Shown here in pieces: positions 26,960-37,047 of a stretch of 64,000 bases of DNA (the first letter of the stretch is position 1; the number at the start of each line of letters is the position of its first letter). Both the position numbers and the translations under genes were made by a program. The notes beneath the pieces are model-generated. The model saw nothing but the letters and a program-made list of their open reading frames with translations, did no database searches and was not told the DNA's origin. This stretch comes from Paenibacillus pabuli (GTDB lineage: Bacteria > Bacillota > Bacilli > Paenibacillales > Paenibacillaceae). The stretch lies in the NCBI RefSeq assembly GCF_039831995.1, contig NZ_JBDOIO010000003.1:1860001-1924000 (forward strand), in the 5' to 3' direction.

Positions 26960-28726
26960 TCAATCGCTCTGTATCGACACTTCTTCCTCATCTATTTCAT
27001 CTTCTGCAGGCCATGACAAGGCCACACAGAGTCCGCCCAGCGAGGATTCGGTGATGTGAATGCCTGCCTGCTCTCCATACCGCAGCTGCAATCGTTGATT
27101 CACATTCCACAGACCACAGCCCATATCCTGATCCATCGTGCCTCTAAGCTTGTCCAGAAGCTTATCCCTCTCCTCACCGGTCATGCCCTGTCCGTCATCT
27201 TCAACCTTCAGAATCATGACACCATCCCGTTTTTCTCCGGTCACCCTGATCTCTCCGGCTTCCGCATCGGCTTCAATGCCGTGAATTACCGCATTTTCAA
27301 CCAAAGGCTGCACAATAAGCGGCGGGACCTCCTGTCTTTTCATGCTGTCTGGCAGATCAATGCTATAACGAATCCGTTCCATGCGCATCTGCTGGATTTC
27401 CAGATAACAGGTCACAAATTCGATTTCCTCGGTCAGTGGCACAACGTCACGTTCCTGTCTGGTGGTGTAGCGATAGTATCTGGATAAATTGTGTGACATC
27501 GCTACCACGGCATCAACACGCTTCAACTTCGCCATACTTGTAATAAATGAGAAACAGTTATAGAAAAAGTGCGGGTTAATCTGGGATTGCAGTTGCTTCA
27601 ATCGGGCTTCACGTACATGAATCTGTTCCAGATACACATGCTCAAACAGCTGCTGAATCTGTTCCACCATGGAGTTGAATCGCTCGGACAAAAAACTGAA
27701 TTCATTCCGGCCCTTCGGCTTGATCCGTACCGAATAATCTTCCTGCTTCAATCGCTGGAATCCCCGAATAAGCTGCTTCACAGGTACCTGCACCTGAACG
27801 TATAACAGATAGGCGGCCAGGAAGCTCATCACGAGCAAACAAATCATCGAAGAATAGAACAGCACATTCGATTGATGAATGGGCTTCAATATATCGGATA
27901 AAGGCATATAATCCACCAGATACCAGCCTGTCGTGCTGGATTTAACGGTGTTGACCATGTAAGGCTCGTTGTCGATGACCACAGTACGGTTATCCACATC
28001 CTGAAGTTTATGAATGGCCAACTGGTCCATCAGCCGATTGGTCAGCGTACGATCCGAGGTTCGGTTATAGATGACTCCGGTTTCCTCCCGGTAATAAAAG
28101 GGATCATGCCTTCCATCATCCTTGAACTTGTCCAGCATGTCGCGTATGTTGTCACTATCAAATTCCAGCTTGATAATGGTCTCCGCATTCACGGCGGGGT
28201 CCTTGATTCCATAGGGGGAAGCGGTAATCCAGCTGAACATGAATTTCTCGTCTTCCCCGTCCTCCATCTTGCGGACATCCCAACCGGAAACAATACTTTC
28301 CCTAAGTGCCTGTTTATCATAAAAACGTGCATCTCGTTCGGATACAACCCTGCCCATGGAAGGGGAATACAAATATAATTTCGTTGTCCAGTTAGACGAA
28401 CTTTCCTGAATACTCAGCTTGTTCTGGATCCGCTTGACCAGATTGATTGCATCCAGGTCAAAATACTGGCTATCGGTATAAATCCGGCGGAAGCTCGCAA
28501 TATCCGGATCATGGATAAGCAGATTAGGCCAGGACGATAACAATTCAATGTGCGAATTCACCTGATTTTGGAAAAACTCGAGCTGGTTGCTATTGGAACG
28601 ATTCAATTCATCCCTGAGAACGGCCGTCGTTTTGTGATTCGAGTACCAGTACAGCAATACAACGGGGATCAGCATAATCAGGATCAAGATCACCATTTTG
28701 GAAAACAGATTGGTCCGGTATGACAT
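26960..28726 (-). CDS. YesM-type sensor histidine kinase (galactan locus)
   Basis: This 588-residue membrane kinase has a transmembrane helix near residues 10-28, a large extracellular sensor domain, a second helix near 285-305, and a HAMP linker (RFNSMVEQIQ region). The kinase core has the phospho-acceptor His386 in QSQINPHFFYN, the N box VQPLVENAVIHG and the G box DDGQGM. This is the LytS/YesM group of kinases, partnered with the regulator gene downstream. It likely senses galactan-derived sugars, possibly through the lipoprotein. A cre-like site lies about 135 bp upstream. Confidence 0.93.
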   Translation of the reverse strand: MSYRTNLFSKMVILILIMLIPVVLLYWYSNHKTTAVLRDELNRSNSNQLEFFQNQVNSHIELLSSWPNLLIHDPDIASFRRIYTDSQYFDLDAINLVKRIQNKLSIQESSSNWTTKLYLYSPSMGRVVSERDARFYDKQALRESIVSGWDVRKMEDGEDEKFMFSWITASPYGIKDPAVNAETIIKLEFDSDNIRDMLDKFKDDGRHDPFYYREETGVIYNRTSDRTLTNRLMDQLAIHKLQDVDNRTVVIDNEPYMVNTVKSSTTGWYLVDYMPLSDILKPIHQSNVLFYSSMICLLVMSFLAAYLLYVQVQVPVKQLIRGFQRLKQEDYSVRIKPKGRNEFSFLSERFNSMVEQIQQLFEHVYLEQIHVREARLKQLQSQINPHFFYNCFSFITSMAKLKRVDAVVAMSHNLSRYYRYTTRQERDVVPLTEEIEFVTCYLEIQQMRMERIRYSIDLPDSMKRQEVPPLIVQPLVENAVIHGIEADAEAGEIRVTGEKRDGVMILKVEDDGQGMTGEERDKLLDKLRGTMDQDMGCGLWNVNQRLQLRYGEQAGIHITESSLGGLCVALSWPAEDEIDEEEVSIQSD

Positions 28727-28861
28727 TATTCATCTCACCTTGTCTAAAATTGTCGTGACATTAATTGTAATGATGTAAGCGGCAAAAACAATCACTTTTT
28801 TATCATGCTGTTCTCCGCCTTCATCATTTCACCGTTCCACACCCAACCGGCTCACTTACTA

Positions 28862-28877
28862 GCGTAAGCGTTACCAT
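28862..28877 (-). promoter_or_regulatory. Candidate cre site upstream of the first kinase gene
   Basis: Read on the minus strand, ATGGTAACGCTTACGC matches 14 of 16 positions of WTGNNARCGNWWWCAW. It is about 135 bp upstream of the kinase start. Confidence 0.5.
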
Positions 28878-28932
28878 ATTAGGGATAAAGGTCACAAAAC
28901 CAATATTTCTGCACTAATTGCAACTTCCGCAA

Positions 28933-28961
28933 TACAAAAAAGCCAGCCTATTGGCCAGCTC
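28933..28961 (-). terminator. Terminator of the 237-residue membrane protein gene
   Basis: The minus-strand stem AGCTGGCC-AATA-GGCTGGCT (two wobble pairs) is followed by six T. Confidence 0.75.
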
Positions 28962-29019
28962 TTCGCGGATAACATCGCTATGGCATGCTTCTTGAATTTC
29001 CGTTTCTATATGTATGTAA

Positions 29020-29733
29020 TCATTCCTGAATTTTTGATCGCATCGCGTAATCAAATACCATGTTCTGACCTTCTACTTCGACATCCAGCACAATATCCTT
29101 GAGCTTGCCCTTAACCTGAAGCGGCGACTGTGCAGAACCTGAAAATGCAAGTTTGCCTACGAACGTTCCATGAGGCTTGATTTCAAGATGGACCGGCTCA
29201 AGTTCGATGGACTTCAAAGCTTCGTATAATGGATCATCCTGCTGCCTGTAGCTTCTCGCCAAGTCAGGCAGAAGCACGGCTGCGACGGGTTGCCTGCTAT
29301 AATTTTTAAGTGTGAGATCACAGCTTACTCTTGTATGGCCATCCAGAGCCACCTCATACATGCAGGAGCTATCATTCTGAAGATAAGATACGCCATGGAT
29401 GCCAGTGGAGCCCCATTTGGCGACATACATCACCTTATCCGTAATGTAGGAATAACTTAAAATAATGACCATGACGATCAGCCAGAGCTGCCTTGCAAGC
29501 CGTGGATATGAAGACTTTATTTCTTTGCGGGTTAGATAAAAACTACATCCTAATAATCCTAATCCTATAAATAACGTAATATGTACACCGCTCATGTAAG
29601 CCGTGGTATAGGGGGATAACCCCATTTTGGATAACAACCGATCTCCCACCGAATAACCCAGGTGGTGATTAAACGTAAAAATGATAGCAAAAAGCAGCAA
29701 AATCGCAGAGAACGCTAATTTCGTCCTCGACAC
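29020..29733 (-). CDS. Unknown membrane protein with extracytoplasmic beta-rich domain
   Basis: I do not recognise this 237-residue protein. It has three hydrophobic helices (about 7-22, 45-67 and 82-98) and then about 135 residues likely outside the membrane, rich in beta strands (CMYEVALDGHTRVSCDLTLKNYS). The two cysteines near 121 and 136 could form a disulphide. The last part (SPLQVKGKLKDIVLDVEVEG) looks like an Ig-like or transporter-accessory beta domain. It lies between two sugar-transport loci but has its own terminator, and I see no functional link. Confidence 0.7.
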   Translation of the reverse strand: MSRTKLAFSAILLLFAIIFTFNHHLGYSVGDRLLSKMGLSPYTTAYMSGVHITLFIGLGLLGCSFYLTRKEIKSSYPRLARQLWLIVMVIILSYSYITDKVMYVAKWGSTGIHGVSYLQNDSSCMYEVALDGHTRVSCDLTLKNYSRQPVAAVLLPDLARSYRQQDDPLYEALKSIELEPVHLEIKPHGTFVGKLAFSGSAQSPLQVKGKLKDIVLDVEVEGQNMVFDYAMRSKIQE

Positions 29734-29799
29734 AGGAACACCCCCTATTTAGCCACCTGATTATATCATAAATTTCCTAATTATGATGTACAATCCATA

Positions 29800-29853
29800 T
29801 CAAAAAAAATAAATCAAGGCATCTTCGACCTTAGCCGAAAACACCTTGATAAG
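29800..29853 (-). terminator. Terminator of the second transport operon
   Basis: On the minus strand TCAAGG...TTCGGC pairs with GTCGAA...CCTTGA and the stem is followed by TTTATTTTTTTT. Confidence 0.85.
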
Positions 29854-29867
29854 AGGAAGTCTTCCGT

Positions 29868-31391
29868 TTACTTGGAGAGGAATGCGTCAAGCTGTTCCTG
29901 TTTGGCTGCAATGATTTTATCGATACCTGCAGCCTTCAGCTTCTCCAGATACTTGGGAATCATTTCGTTTGGATCCACTGCTCCGGATGTCATACCTGGT
30001 TTGAACTGCTTGTTTACGTTGTTGACCGCTGCAATTTCGTTTTTGACGGACTGGCTGTTAAAGGTAAAACCAAGTGCAGGCGACTTGACTCCCTTGGCAT
30101 TAAACTCCTTGAATTTCTCCCATTTCTGAGGATCTTCATTATCCCAGAGGAAGTTCAGGAACTGGTTGCCAAGCTGCCATTGGGCACCTGGATTATATGT
30201 GCGGCTGTTCGCATCCACGCCTTCAGGCAGAGTAATAATATTGTCCTGACCGTCCTTTTTCACATAATGCTTGCCCTCGATCCCGAAATTCAGCAGATTG
30301 TTGATCTCCTTGTCAGAGTGGAGCAGGTTGATCACCTGCATCGCCTTCTCCGGCTGCTCGGAAGAGCGTGAGATGGCCAGCATGGCACCTGAAGCATCTC
30401 CGGTTGTGATGGTCGGCTCTGTCATCTCAATCTGAGTCAGCGGGTAACCGACGTACCCTTCTTCTTCTTTGTCCTTCCCCGGTTTCATGCCGTCTGTCCA
30501 CATAAAGACCTTGCCTGCCTTCGCCTGATCTTTCGGGAAGACGTTGGAAGTTGCAGCATCACTATTGATATACCCCGCCTGATACCATTTGCGTGCCAGT
30601 GCGGCGGCCTCCTGGAATTCCGGTGTCTCCACTTCGTTCAGCACGGTTGTTGTACCAGCTGTCTTGGAGATGACTCCAGGTACAGATGCATCACCGAGAT
30701 AGTCCCAATCCAGATTTTCCAGCAGCCCGTTACCGTTGGTGTTCGAGACATAAAATGGAGTAATCGCTGGTTCGTTTTCCTTGATCGTTTTTAGCAGTGG
30801 CTCAAGATCAGTCCACGTTTTTACTGTGGTCAGGTCGAGTTTGTATTTATCCGCGAGATCCTGACGCACCAGAACACCACGCGTAGCTGCTAATTCCTTG
30901 TTTGTCGGAACGCCATAATTTACACCATCAACCTGGGAACCTTCCAGAAAGGCAGGGTCCAGATTTTTTTTGATATCCTGCCCGTATTGATCAAGCAGGT
31001 CATTCAGGGGCAGGAACGCACCTTTGGCCACATTGACGGTGTAGTTCTGCCATGCCGCCGTAAAAATAATGTCTGACTTTTCTCCGGAAGAGATCATCAG
31101 GTTAAGCTTGTTATCCCACTGTCCCCAGTCGATGGCGTTAATCTTGAGAGTAGCTCCGATCTTGGGCTCCATCTTTTTGTTAATCTCGGCTTCCACCAGT
31201 GCCACATCTTTTTGTGGTGTCCCTGGGTAGTACAGCGTAACTTCATACGGTTTCGCTCCGCTTTCCCCTGACCCTCCGTTTTCTGCCCCTTGCGTCGTTC
31301 CACCTTGGTCTGATGAACATCCGGCAAGCACCAAGCTGAATGCCATCACGGCTGCCGCGAGTCGCGGCCATACCTTCATTGATTTGATCAA
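29868..31391 (-). CDS. Solute-binding lipoprotein, second transporter
   Basis: This roughly 507-residue lipoprotein has a signal peptide ending in LVLAGC (lipobox cysteine near residue 25), followed by a Gly/Ser/Glu-rich spacer. The mature domain resembles the large binding proteins of YtcQ type (FYVSNTNGNGLLENLDWDYLGD region). I favour the TTG at 31391, which has GGGGAGGGG five to six bases upstream; an ATG at 31379 is an alternative, and a frame extension to 31499 adds residues before the signal. It is the last gene of its operon and ends at a strong hairpin. The substrate is unknown, since no hydrolase is nearby. Confidence 0.9.
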   Translation of the reverse strand: MIKSMKVWPRLAAAVMAFSLVLAGCSSDQGGTTQGAENGGSGESGAKPYEVTLYYPGTPQKDVALVEAEINKKMEPKIGATLKINAIDWGQWDNKLNLMISSGEKSDIIFTAAWQNYTVNVAKGAFLPLNDLLDQYGQDIKKNLDPAFLEGSQVDGVNYGVPTNKELAATRGVLVRQDLADKYKLDLTTVKTWTDLEPLLKTIKENEPAITPFYVSNTNGNGLLENLDWDYLGDASVPGVISKTAGTTTVLNEVETPEFQEAAALARKWYQAGYINSDAATSNVFPKDQAKAGKVFMWTDGMKPGKDKEEEGYVGYPLTQIEMTEPTITTGDASGAMLAISRSSEQPEKAMQVINLLHSDKEINNLLNFGIEGKHYVKKDGQDNIITLPEGVDANSRTYNPGAQWQLGNQFLNFLWDNEDPQKWEKFKEFNAKGVKSPALGFTFNSQSVKNEIAAVNNVNKQFKPGMTSGAVDPNEMIPKYLEKLKAAGIDKIIAAKQEQLDAFLSK

Positions 31392-31541
31392 CTGAACCCC
31401 TCCCCATAAATGTTGGACCTTGCACACGATTTCCCCAATTCGCATGAAACCCAAATGTAACTTAGATCCTTCACTTGCATTGTATATATGCCCTTTCATT
31501 CTATCTTGGGATCATCCATTACCCCGTTAACCAGACCGGAG

Positions 31542-32450
31542 TTATCCCTTCACAGCGCCCACCGTCAGACCTTTAATGAAGTACCTTTGGAAGAACGGAT
31601 AGGCCAGCACAATCGGACCGATGCCCACGACAGCCATCGCCATTTGCAGCGTTTTGTTGGGCAGGTTCAGCAACCCGCCCTGTGATGAAATCTGTGAAGA
31701 AACATTGGAGTTGGATGTTAAATATTGAATATCGAGCAGTGTTCGGTACATGAGGTACTGAAGACTGATCGTCCGGTTATCAGAGATAAAAATCATACTG
31801 AGGTACCAATCATTCCAGTAGTTCAGTGTGCTGAACAATGCCACGGTGGCCATAACCGGTAAGGAGAGCGGCAGAACGATACGTGTAAACGTTCGGAGCT
31901 CACCAGCGCCATCAATCCGAGCCGACTCAAGAATGGATACCGGAATGGAATTGGCGAAGAATGTCCGCATCACCAGAACGAAGAACGGTGATAACAATAG
32001 CGGTAATATCAAGGCCAGAATGGAATTTTTCAGATCCAGGACATTGACGTATACGAGATACCAGGGAACGAGCCCCCCATTGAACAGCATTGTGAAGAAA
32101 ATAAAGAAGGCAAACCATCCGCGGTAGGGCAAATCCCTTCTGGAAAGCGGGTAGGCATACAGTGCAGTCAACGCCACGCTGGTAATGGTACCTACCACCG
32201 TCACGATGATGGAAATGCCGTAGGAATGGATAATCTGATCCATATCCTTGAACAGAAACTCATAAGCGGTCAGGCTAAACTTCTCTGGGATCAGCTTGTA
32301 TCCGTTCGCAATGACGGTTGTCTCGTCCGAGAAGGAAATGGCGAAGACTAGCAGAATCGGAACGATGCAGGCTATGGCATAGAAAATGAACATCGCGTGT
32401 ATAACGGACGCGGAACGCCGCGATACAGCAAGTGGGTCACGTGATTTCAC
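31542..32450 (-). CDS. CUT1 ABC permease, YtcP type, second transporter
   Basis: This roughly 302-residue membrane protein has six helices, the EAA loop LESARIDGAGELRTFTRIVLPLS and the C-terminal FFQRYFIKGLTVGAVKG. A TTG at 32471 overlaps the stop of the other permease, but the GTG at 32450 has GAGGAGG about ten bases upstream and is the likely start. The gene lies directly before the lipoprotein gene (about 150 bp). Confidence 0.9.
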   Translation of the reverse strand: MKSRDPLAVSRRSASVIHAMFIFYAIACIVPILLVFAISFSDETTVIANGYKLIPEKFSLTAYEFLFKDMDQIIHSYGISIIVTVVGTITSVALTALYAYPLSRRDLPYRGWFAFFIFFTMLFNGGLVPWYLVYVNVLDLKNSILALILPLLLSPFFVLVMRTFFANSIPVSILESARIDGAGELRTFTRIVLPLSLPVMATVALFSTLNYWNDWYLSMIFISDNRTISLQYLMYRTLLDIQYLTSNSNVSSQISSQGGLLNLPNKTLQMAMAVVGIGPIVLAYPFFQRYFIKGLTVGAVKG

Positions 32451-32467
32451 AGCAGACTTGCCTCCTC

Positions 32468-33454
32468 TCAAAATAATGCATTATCTTTATCCATTCTTCG
32501 GACGATCGTATTGGATACAAGTACAAGTACAAATCCGACAACCGCCTGATACAGTCCAGCCGCAGAAGACATCCCGATGTCGCCCCCAATGAGGAACGTG
32601 CGATAGACATAGGTATCCAGTACGTTCGTTACAGGGAACAAAGCCCCCGATTCCAATGGAACCTGATAGAACAGACTAAAGTCTGCATAGAAGATTCGGC
32701 CGATCTGAAGCAAGGTCATGATAACAATGAGCGGGACGAGGAACGGAACCGTAATAAACCGGATCTGATGCCACTTGCTTGCTCCGTCCAGCACAGCGGC
32801 TTCGTAGTATTCTTCATCAATGCCCACAACAGCTGCCAGATAAATGACGGCATAATATCCAATGTTTTTCCAGGTGTTTACAATCGGCAAAATGTACGGC
32901 CAATACTTCGGCTCCGAGTACCAGTCAATGGGCTGTCCGCCAAAGAGCTGCAGGATCGTCGAGTTCATAAAACCCGAATCCTTGCCGAGAAAGGCCAGCA
33001 CCAGATAACTAACCACAATCATGGACAGAAAGTAAGGCAGGAGCATTAGGGATTGATAGAGTTTGGACATGGCTTTGTTCTTCACTTCATTGAGCAGGAT
33101 GGCAAGCCCTACCCCTACAAACAGATTCAGCGCAATAAATACGGTGTTATACGCCAGTGTGTTGCGTGTGATCTCCCAGGCATCACTCGTTGAGAACAGA
33201 TACTTGAAGTTATCCCAGCCGCTCCAGGGACTGCCCCAAATACCGTCGGCGTAATTCACATTTTTGAACGCAATCAGGACGCCGAACATCGGCATATAAT
33301 TGTTTACCAGCAGAAACAGGATCCCTGGCAAAAACATGAGATACAAGACTTTGAACTTGCCAAGATTGTATAATACAGACTTTCGCTTGCGGACCGATCT
33401 CTCCGGTATATCCGCTACCCGTACACCCTTACCCGCCTGGGGTTGTGTCTTCAT
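32468..33454 (-). CDS. CUT1 ABC permease, LplB type, second transporter
   Basis: This 328-residue membrane protein has six helices and the EAA loop YEAAVLDGASKWHQIRFITVPFL. I chose the ATG at 33454, with GGGAG eight bases upstream; the open frame runs much further up but crosses the regulator terminator. A basic N-terminal tail (VRKRKSVLYNLGKFKV) precedes the first helix. It is translationally coupled to the next permease gene. Confidence 0.92.
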   Translation of the reverse strand: MKTQPQAGKGVRVADIPERSVRKRKSVLYNLGKFKVLYLMFLPGILFLLVNNYMPMFGVLIAFKNVNYADGIWGSPWSGWDNFKYLFSTSDAWEITRNTLAYNTVFIALNLFVGVGLAILLNEVKNKAMSKLYQSLMLLPYFLSMIVVSYLVLAFLGKDSGFMNSTILQLFGGQPIDWYSEPKYWPYILPIVNTWKNIGYYAVIYLAAVVGIDEEYYEAAVLDGASKWHQIRFITVPFLVPLIVIMTLLQIGRIFYADFSLFYQVPLESGALFPVTNVLDTYVYRTFLIGGDIGMSSAAGLYQAVVGFVLVLVSNTIVRRMDKDNALF

Positions 33455-33599
33455 AACCTCTTCTCCCTCACTCCTCTTGATTTCCTTCCTCAGGATGAAG
33501 CACCGCTGTATATCCTGTGGTTCAAGTATAACCGCGGGGAGTGATGGCCCAATATCTGCTGTGGTGACCTCTTCACTTATCAAATGATGACATTTGCAG

Positions 33600-33632
33600 G
33601 ATACAAAACAAAAGACGCAGCATGCTGCGTCA
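33600..33632 (-). terminator. Terminator after the second regulator gene
   Basis: The perfect palindrome GACGCAGCATGCTGCGTC on the minus strand is followed by TTTTGTTTTG. It separates the kinase/regulator pair from the permease genes. Confidence 0.85.
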
Positions 33633-33635
33633 ACG

Positions 33636-35249
33636 CTAGACCGTCCTGGACTGTTTGCGGAACTCCTGTGGCGTAATGCCCGTGCACTTCTTGAACATTT
33701 TCGTAAAATGGGAGTAGTTATAGTAACCCACCTTGCCGGCAATATCCGTGACCTTTACGGTGGACTCAGACAACAAGGTTTTGGCTTTGGCTACCCGTCG
33801 CTGCAGTATAAATTCAGAGAGAGACATTCCTTTCTCCTTCCGGAACAGGCGGGACAGGTATGCAGGATTGAAGCCGGCAAAGGATGCCAGTTCCTCTCGC
33901 ATCAGATCCTCACCGATATGATTTTCGATATAAATGCACAGTTGGTCTACAATCGTCATCGGGCTGTGATCATCCGGATACAAGATCGGAATGGCACGGT
34001 TGATGAGATCCAATGTCCAAAGCTTTAATTGCGGCAAGGAGCGAGTAACCATACTTTCTTCAGGCTCCCGCTCACCAGGATACAGACTGCGTACAGATAC
34101 ACTTTTCTGATGAAGCAGGGGATAGACGACATGCAGCATGGCATGATAGAACAGGCGCAGAATCTCAGGAGATAACTGTTCCTGGGCAGCCAGCAGCTCG
34201 AATATTTCTTCCACGCGTTCCCGAAGATCGTCAACTTTGCCGGTTTCAAACAAAATGGACAGCTCGGAGAACCAGGGGATCGGCAGAAATCGATCCTCCG
34301 GTTCCCTGCCCTGCTCGTCATATACGAAGACTCCCTCAAGCTCCCTGATGTTGCGGCGCTCCATATCCATCAGTTCGTTCAGCAACCCCTGCAATTCGGT
34401 TACGGCCACGGGAGCACCTACGTAACAGGACAAGCGGCAATAGAAATACATCCCACACTCCCGAATGTACACCTGACAATCCTGTGCCACCTGGCTTGCA
34501 ATGGGTACGACTCCATCCTGTTCATACGCAAGTACGATATTCAGACCGCTATGGTCCTGAAATACTTCTCCTGGCCGATCGCCAAGCAGCATCTCCCTCG
34601 CTGCATTCCGAAGGGCATATTCCAGTACCTCCTCATCACGCAAATCGAACTCCCTTACCCACTCCTCTACCGATATGACAATCGGCAGAATCCGTGCGTG
34701 CGGGTCGATTTCCGCTCCATACACTTCGGCCAGCTCCTGCAGTCGTGGCTTGGTCAGGGCGACGCGTTGAGAGATCGCATCCTTCCAGAACCGCTCCGTC
34801 AGCAGCGGTTTGTGCGTTTGCCAGCGCTTGTACACGGACTCATATATCTCATTGGTACGCGAACGCTGCTCTCCGGCTTTGAGTTTGTCCACGGCCTGCG
34901 TGACGACCTTAAGAAGTTGATCGGCCTGGGCAGGCTTTAGCACATAGTCGAAACTGTTTAACTTGATCGCTGTCTGGGCGTAATCAAACAGAGCATGACC
35001 TGTCAGAAAGATCGTCAAGATGCCAGGAGCATGCTTCAATACCCAGCTCTGCAGATCCAGACCAGTCTCTCCAGGCATTTCAATATCAGAGATCAGAATG
35101 GAGATGGACTGGCTCTGGAGCACCAGTCGTGCCTCTTCGGCATCACCCGCACTGAATACCTGATCAATGCCTGCCAAACGCCAATCAATCCCTTCTACCA
35201 TGGCCTGTAGGGCATAAACCTCATCATCCACGATTAACAGGTTCCGCAT
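33636..35249 (-). CDS. YesN-type response regulator, AraC output (second locus)
   Basis: This 537-residue regulator has a receiver domain with Asp8/Asp9, phospho-acceptor Asp55 in LISDIEMPG and the lysine in YVLKPAQ. The C-terminal AraC domain (about 430-535) shows ELASFAGFNPAYLSRLFRKE and IAGKVGYYNYSHFTKMFKK. The ATG at 35249 has AAGGGGGAA upstream and lies inside the end of the kinase gene (26-bp overlap), so the two are translationally coupled. It probably controls the permease and lipoprotein genes that follow. Confidence 0.93.
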   Translation of the reverse strand: MRNLLIVDDEVYALQAMVEGIDWRLAGIDQVFSAGDAEEARLVLQSQSISILISDIEMPGETGLDLQSWVLKHAPGILTIFLTGHALFDYAQTAIKLNSFDYVLKPAQADQLLKVVTQAVDKLKAGEQRSRTNEIYESVYKRWQTHKPLLTERFWKDAISQRVALTKPRLQELAEVYGAEIDPHARILPIVISVEEWVREFDLRDEEVLEYALRNAAREMLLGDRPGEVFQDHSGLNIVLAYEQDGVVPIASQVAQDCQVYIRECGMYFYCRLSCYVGAPVAVTELQGLLNELMDMERRNIRELEGVFVYDEQGREPEDRFLPIPWFSELSILFETGKVDDLRERVEEIFELLAAQEQLSPEILRLFYHAMLHVVYPLLHQKSVSVRSLYPGEREPEESMVTRSLPQLKLWTLDLINRAIPILYPDDHSPMTIVDQLCIYIENHIGEDLMREELASFAGFNPAYLSRLFRKEKGMSLSEFILQRRVAKAKTLLSESTVKVTDIAGKVGYYNYSHFTKMFKKCTGITPQEFRKQSRTV

Positions 35250-37047
35250 AAGTTCCCCCTTCTTCCTCTTCCGTATGGGCGGGCAGATACAGGATAACTG
35301 CCGCTCCGCCAGCATTCAGGTTTTGGAACTCAAGTTTGGCTGATTCATTGTATTTCACAAGCAAACGGTGAGCAACGTTCCAGATCCCGATGTGCTGTCC
35401 GCTTGGATCTTCCGCATAATTCCCCTGCTGCAAACGTGTAAGCATTTCCTGCTCAAAGCCGACTCCGTTATCCTCAACTGAAATCCTCAATGTGGCGCTG
35501 TGCCGCCCCTCTTCACCCTGTTCAGAATGTTGATCGGATAACGTTTTCGTTAATAAGGCTGAGATGCATATGACAAATGGTTCAGTACGCCGCCTAAACC
35601 CGTGAATAATTGCATTTTCCACGAAGGGCTGAAGGGTTAAAGGCGGCAGCACATAATGACCAAGACCTTCATCCACATCCAGGATAAAATCCAGCTTGTT
35701 CGGAAACCTGAGCTTTTGAATCTCCAAATAGTGACGAATGTGCTCCAGTTCCTCATCCAGCCGGATAACGCGTTTGCCTGCCCGGAGACTGAACCGGAAA
35801 TAATCGGCCAAATGTCCGGCCATCTGCTGGACCAGTTCATGTTTTTGCAGTGAAGCCAAGCTATGAATAATGTTCAGGGAGTTTAGGTAAAAGTGAGGAT
35901 TGATCTGCATCTGAAGCTGCTTGAATTCGGCCTCCCTGGTACGCAGCTGTTCTTCATAGACATCAATTTTCAGATGCTGAATCTGGCTTGTCATCTGATT
36001 GAAGCTGTGTGTGACGAACTCTAACTCTGATGAAGTCGGAGGATCAAGTCTCACGTCGAGCTCTCCACGACTAACTCGTCTCATCCCCCGAATCAATGTA
36101 TTCATCGGTCGAAACAGTAACTGGCGCAGAAAGATCAGAGCCGTAATCAAAATGACCGCTGCACCGATAGGCAGCAAACGAATAATCTGCTGAAAGAACG
36201 GCAGATTGCGCAGCATATCCTCTTCGGGCAGTAGGACAATATAGTTCATTTTGGACATCGCCGAAGGCATGCCGAGCATCAGATATTGGCGTTCATCCCC
36301 CTTGGATGTAACCTCCGAGATGACCTGGTAGGGATTCTTCAGACCGGAGAGATGTGCTGCAGCCAGCTTGATCTGCGCCGGGCTGAGGGCCGAACCCGAC
36401 AATGCTCCCCCTTTGCTGTCCACGATAACGGCACCTCCCCGTTCACCGGATTCAGTGAATTGTTCGGGATGATTCAGCGCATTCATATCCACAAGTGCAC
36501 CAGCATAGAACTGCTGATTAATCCGAACGGTTTTGACCAGTGCATTCCATCCACCACCGCGAACTATACTCCATTCGGGCCGCTGGATCTCATCATCCAA
36601 TTGTGTCATTTGTACAGGCATGCTCTCCCGGACAAGTGACATTTTGACGTCATAACTGCCCGAAGTCGCCAGCAGCAGATCATCATTCACTGCATCATAC
36701 AGAAAGAAGGAATCAATCAGATTGTAAAATCCGATATCTGTCATGAATTTGTTCATGATCCGCTGTTTCGTAATGATATAGTCCCCGCTCCCGTATTTCA
36801 GGAAAAAAAGCGAAATAATATCCGGATCCCGCTCGCCCAGACTGTATAAGTACCGGTTGGTCTCTTGCAGTACTCGCTCATTCTGCTCCACACTCTTCGC
36901 AAGATGATTCATATTGGTAAGGGATACTTTGTCTCTCACGACTCTTATTGCATAGACATTGTTGTAATACAACAGCAGAAACAGCGGCAGCATGATCAGC
37001 GTTAGGCCAATCATGAATTTGAAGCGCAGTGAACGGATAAAATTCAT
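35224..37047 (-). CDS. YesM-type sensor histidine kinase (second locus)
   Basis: This 607-residue kinase has a membrane helix near 13-33, an extracellular sensor (about 35-285), a second helix near 290-310 and a HAMP region. The phospho-acceptor is His385 in QMQINPHFYLN; the N box TLQPFVENAIIHG and G box DNGVGFEQ follow. A cre site with 15 of 16 matches lies about 47 bp upstream of the start, so catabolite repression of the whole locus is likely. Confidence 0.93.
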   Translation of the reverse strand: MNFIRSLRFKFMIGLTLIMLPLFLLLYYNNVYAIRVVRDKVSLTNMNHLAKSVEQNERVLQETNRYLYSLGERDPDIISLFFLKYGSGDYIITKQRIMNKFMTDIGFYNLIDSFFLYDAVNDDLLLATSGSYDVKMSLVRESMPVQMTQLDDEIQRPEWSIVRGGGWNALVKTVRINQQFYAGALVDMNALNHPEQFTESGERGGAVIVDSKGGALSGSALSPAQIKLAAAHLSGLKNPYQVISEVTSKGDERQYLMLGMPSAMSKMNYIVLLPEEDMLRNLPFFQQIIRLLPIGAAVILITALIFLRQLLFRPMNTLIRGMRRVSRGELDVRLDPPTSSELEFVTHSFNQMTSQIQHLKIDVYEEQLRTREAEFKQLQMQINPHFYLNSLNIIHSLASLQKHELVQQMAGHLADYFRFSLRAGKRVIRLDEELEHIRHYLEIQKLRFPNKLDFILDVDEGLGHYVLPPLTLQPFVENAIIHGFRRRTEPFVICISALLTKTLSDQHSEQGEEGRHSATLRISVEDNGVGFEQEMLTRLQQGNYAEDPSGQHIGIWNVAHRLLVKYNESAKLEFQNLNAGGAAVILYLPAHTEEEEGGTYAEPVNRG

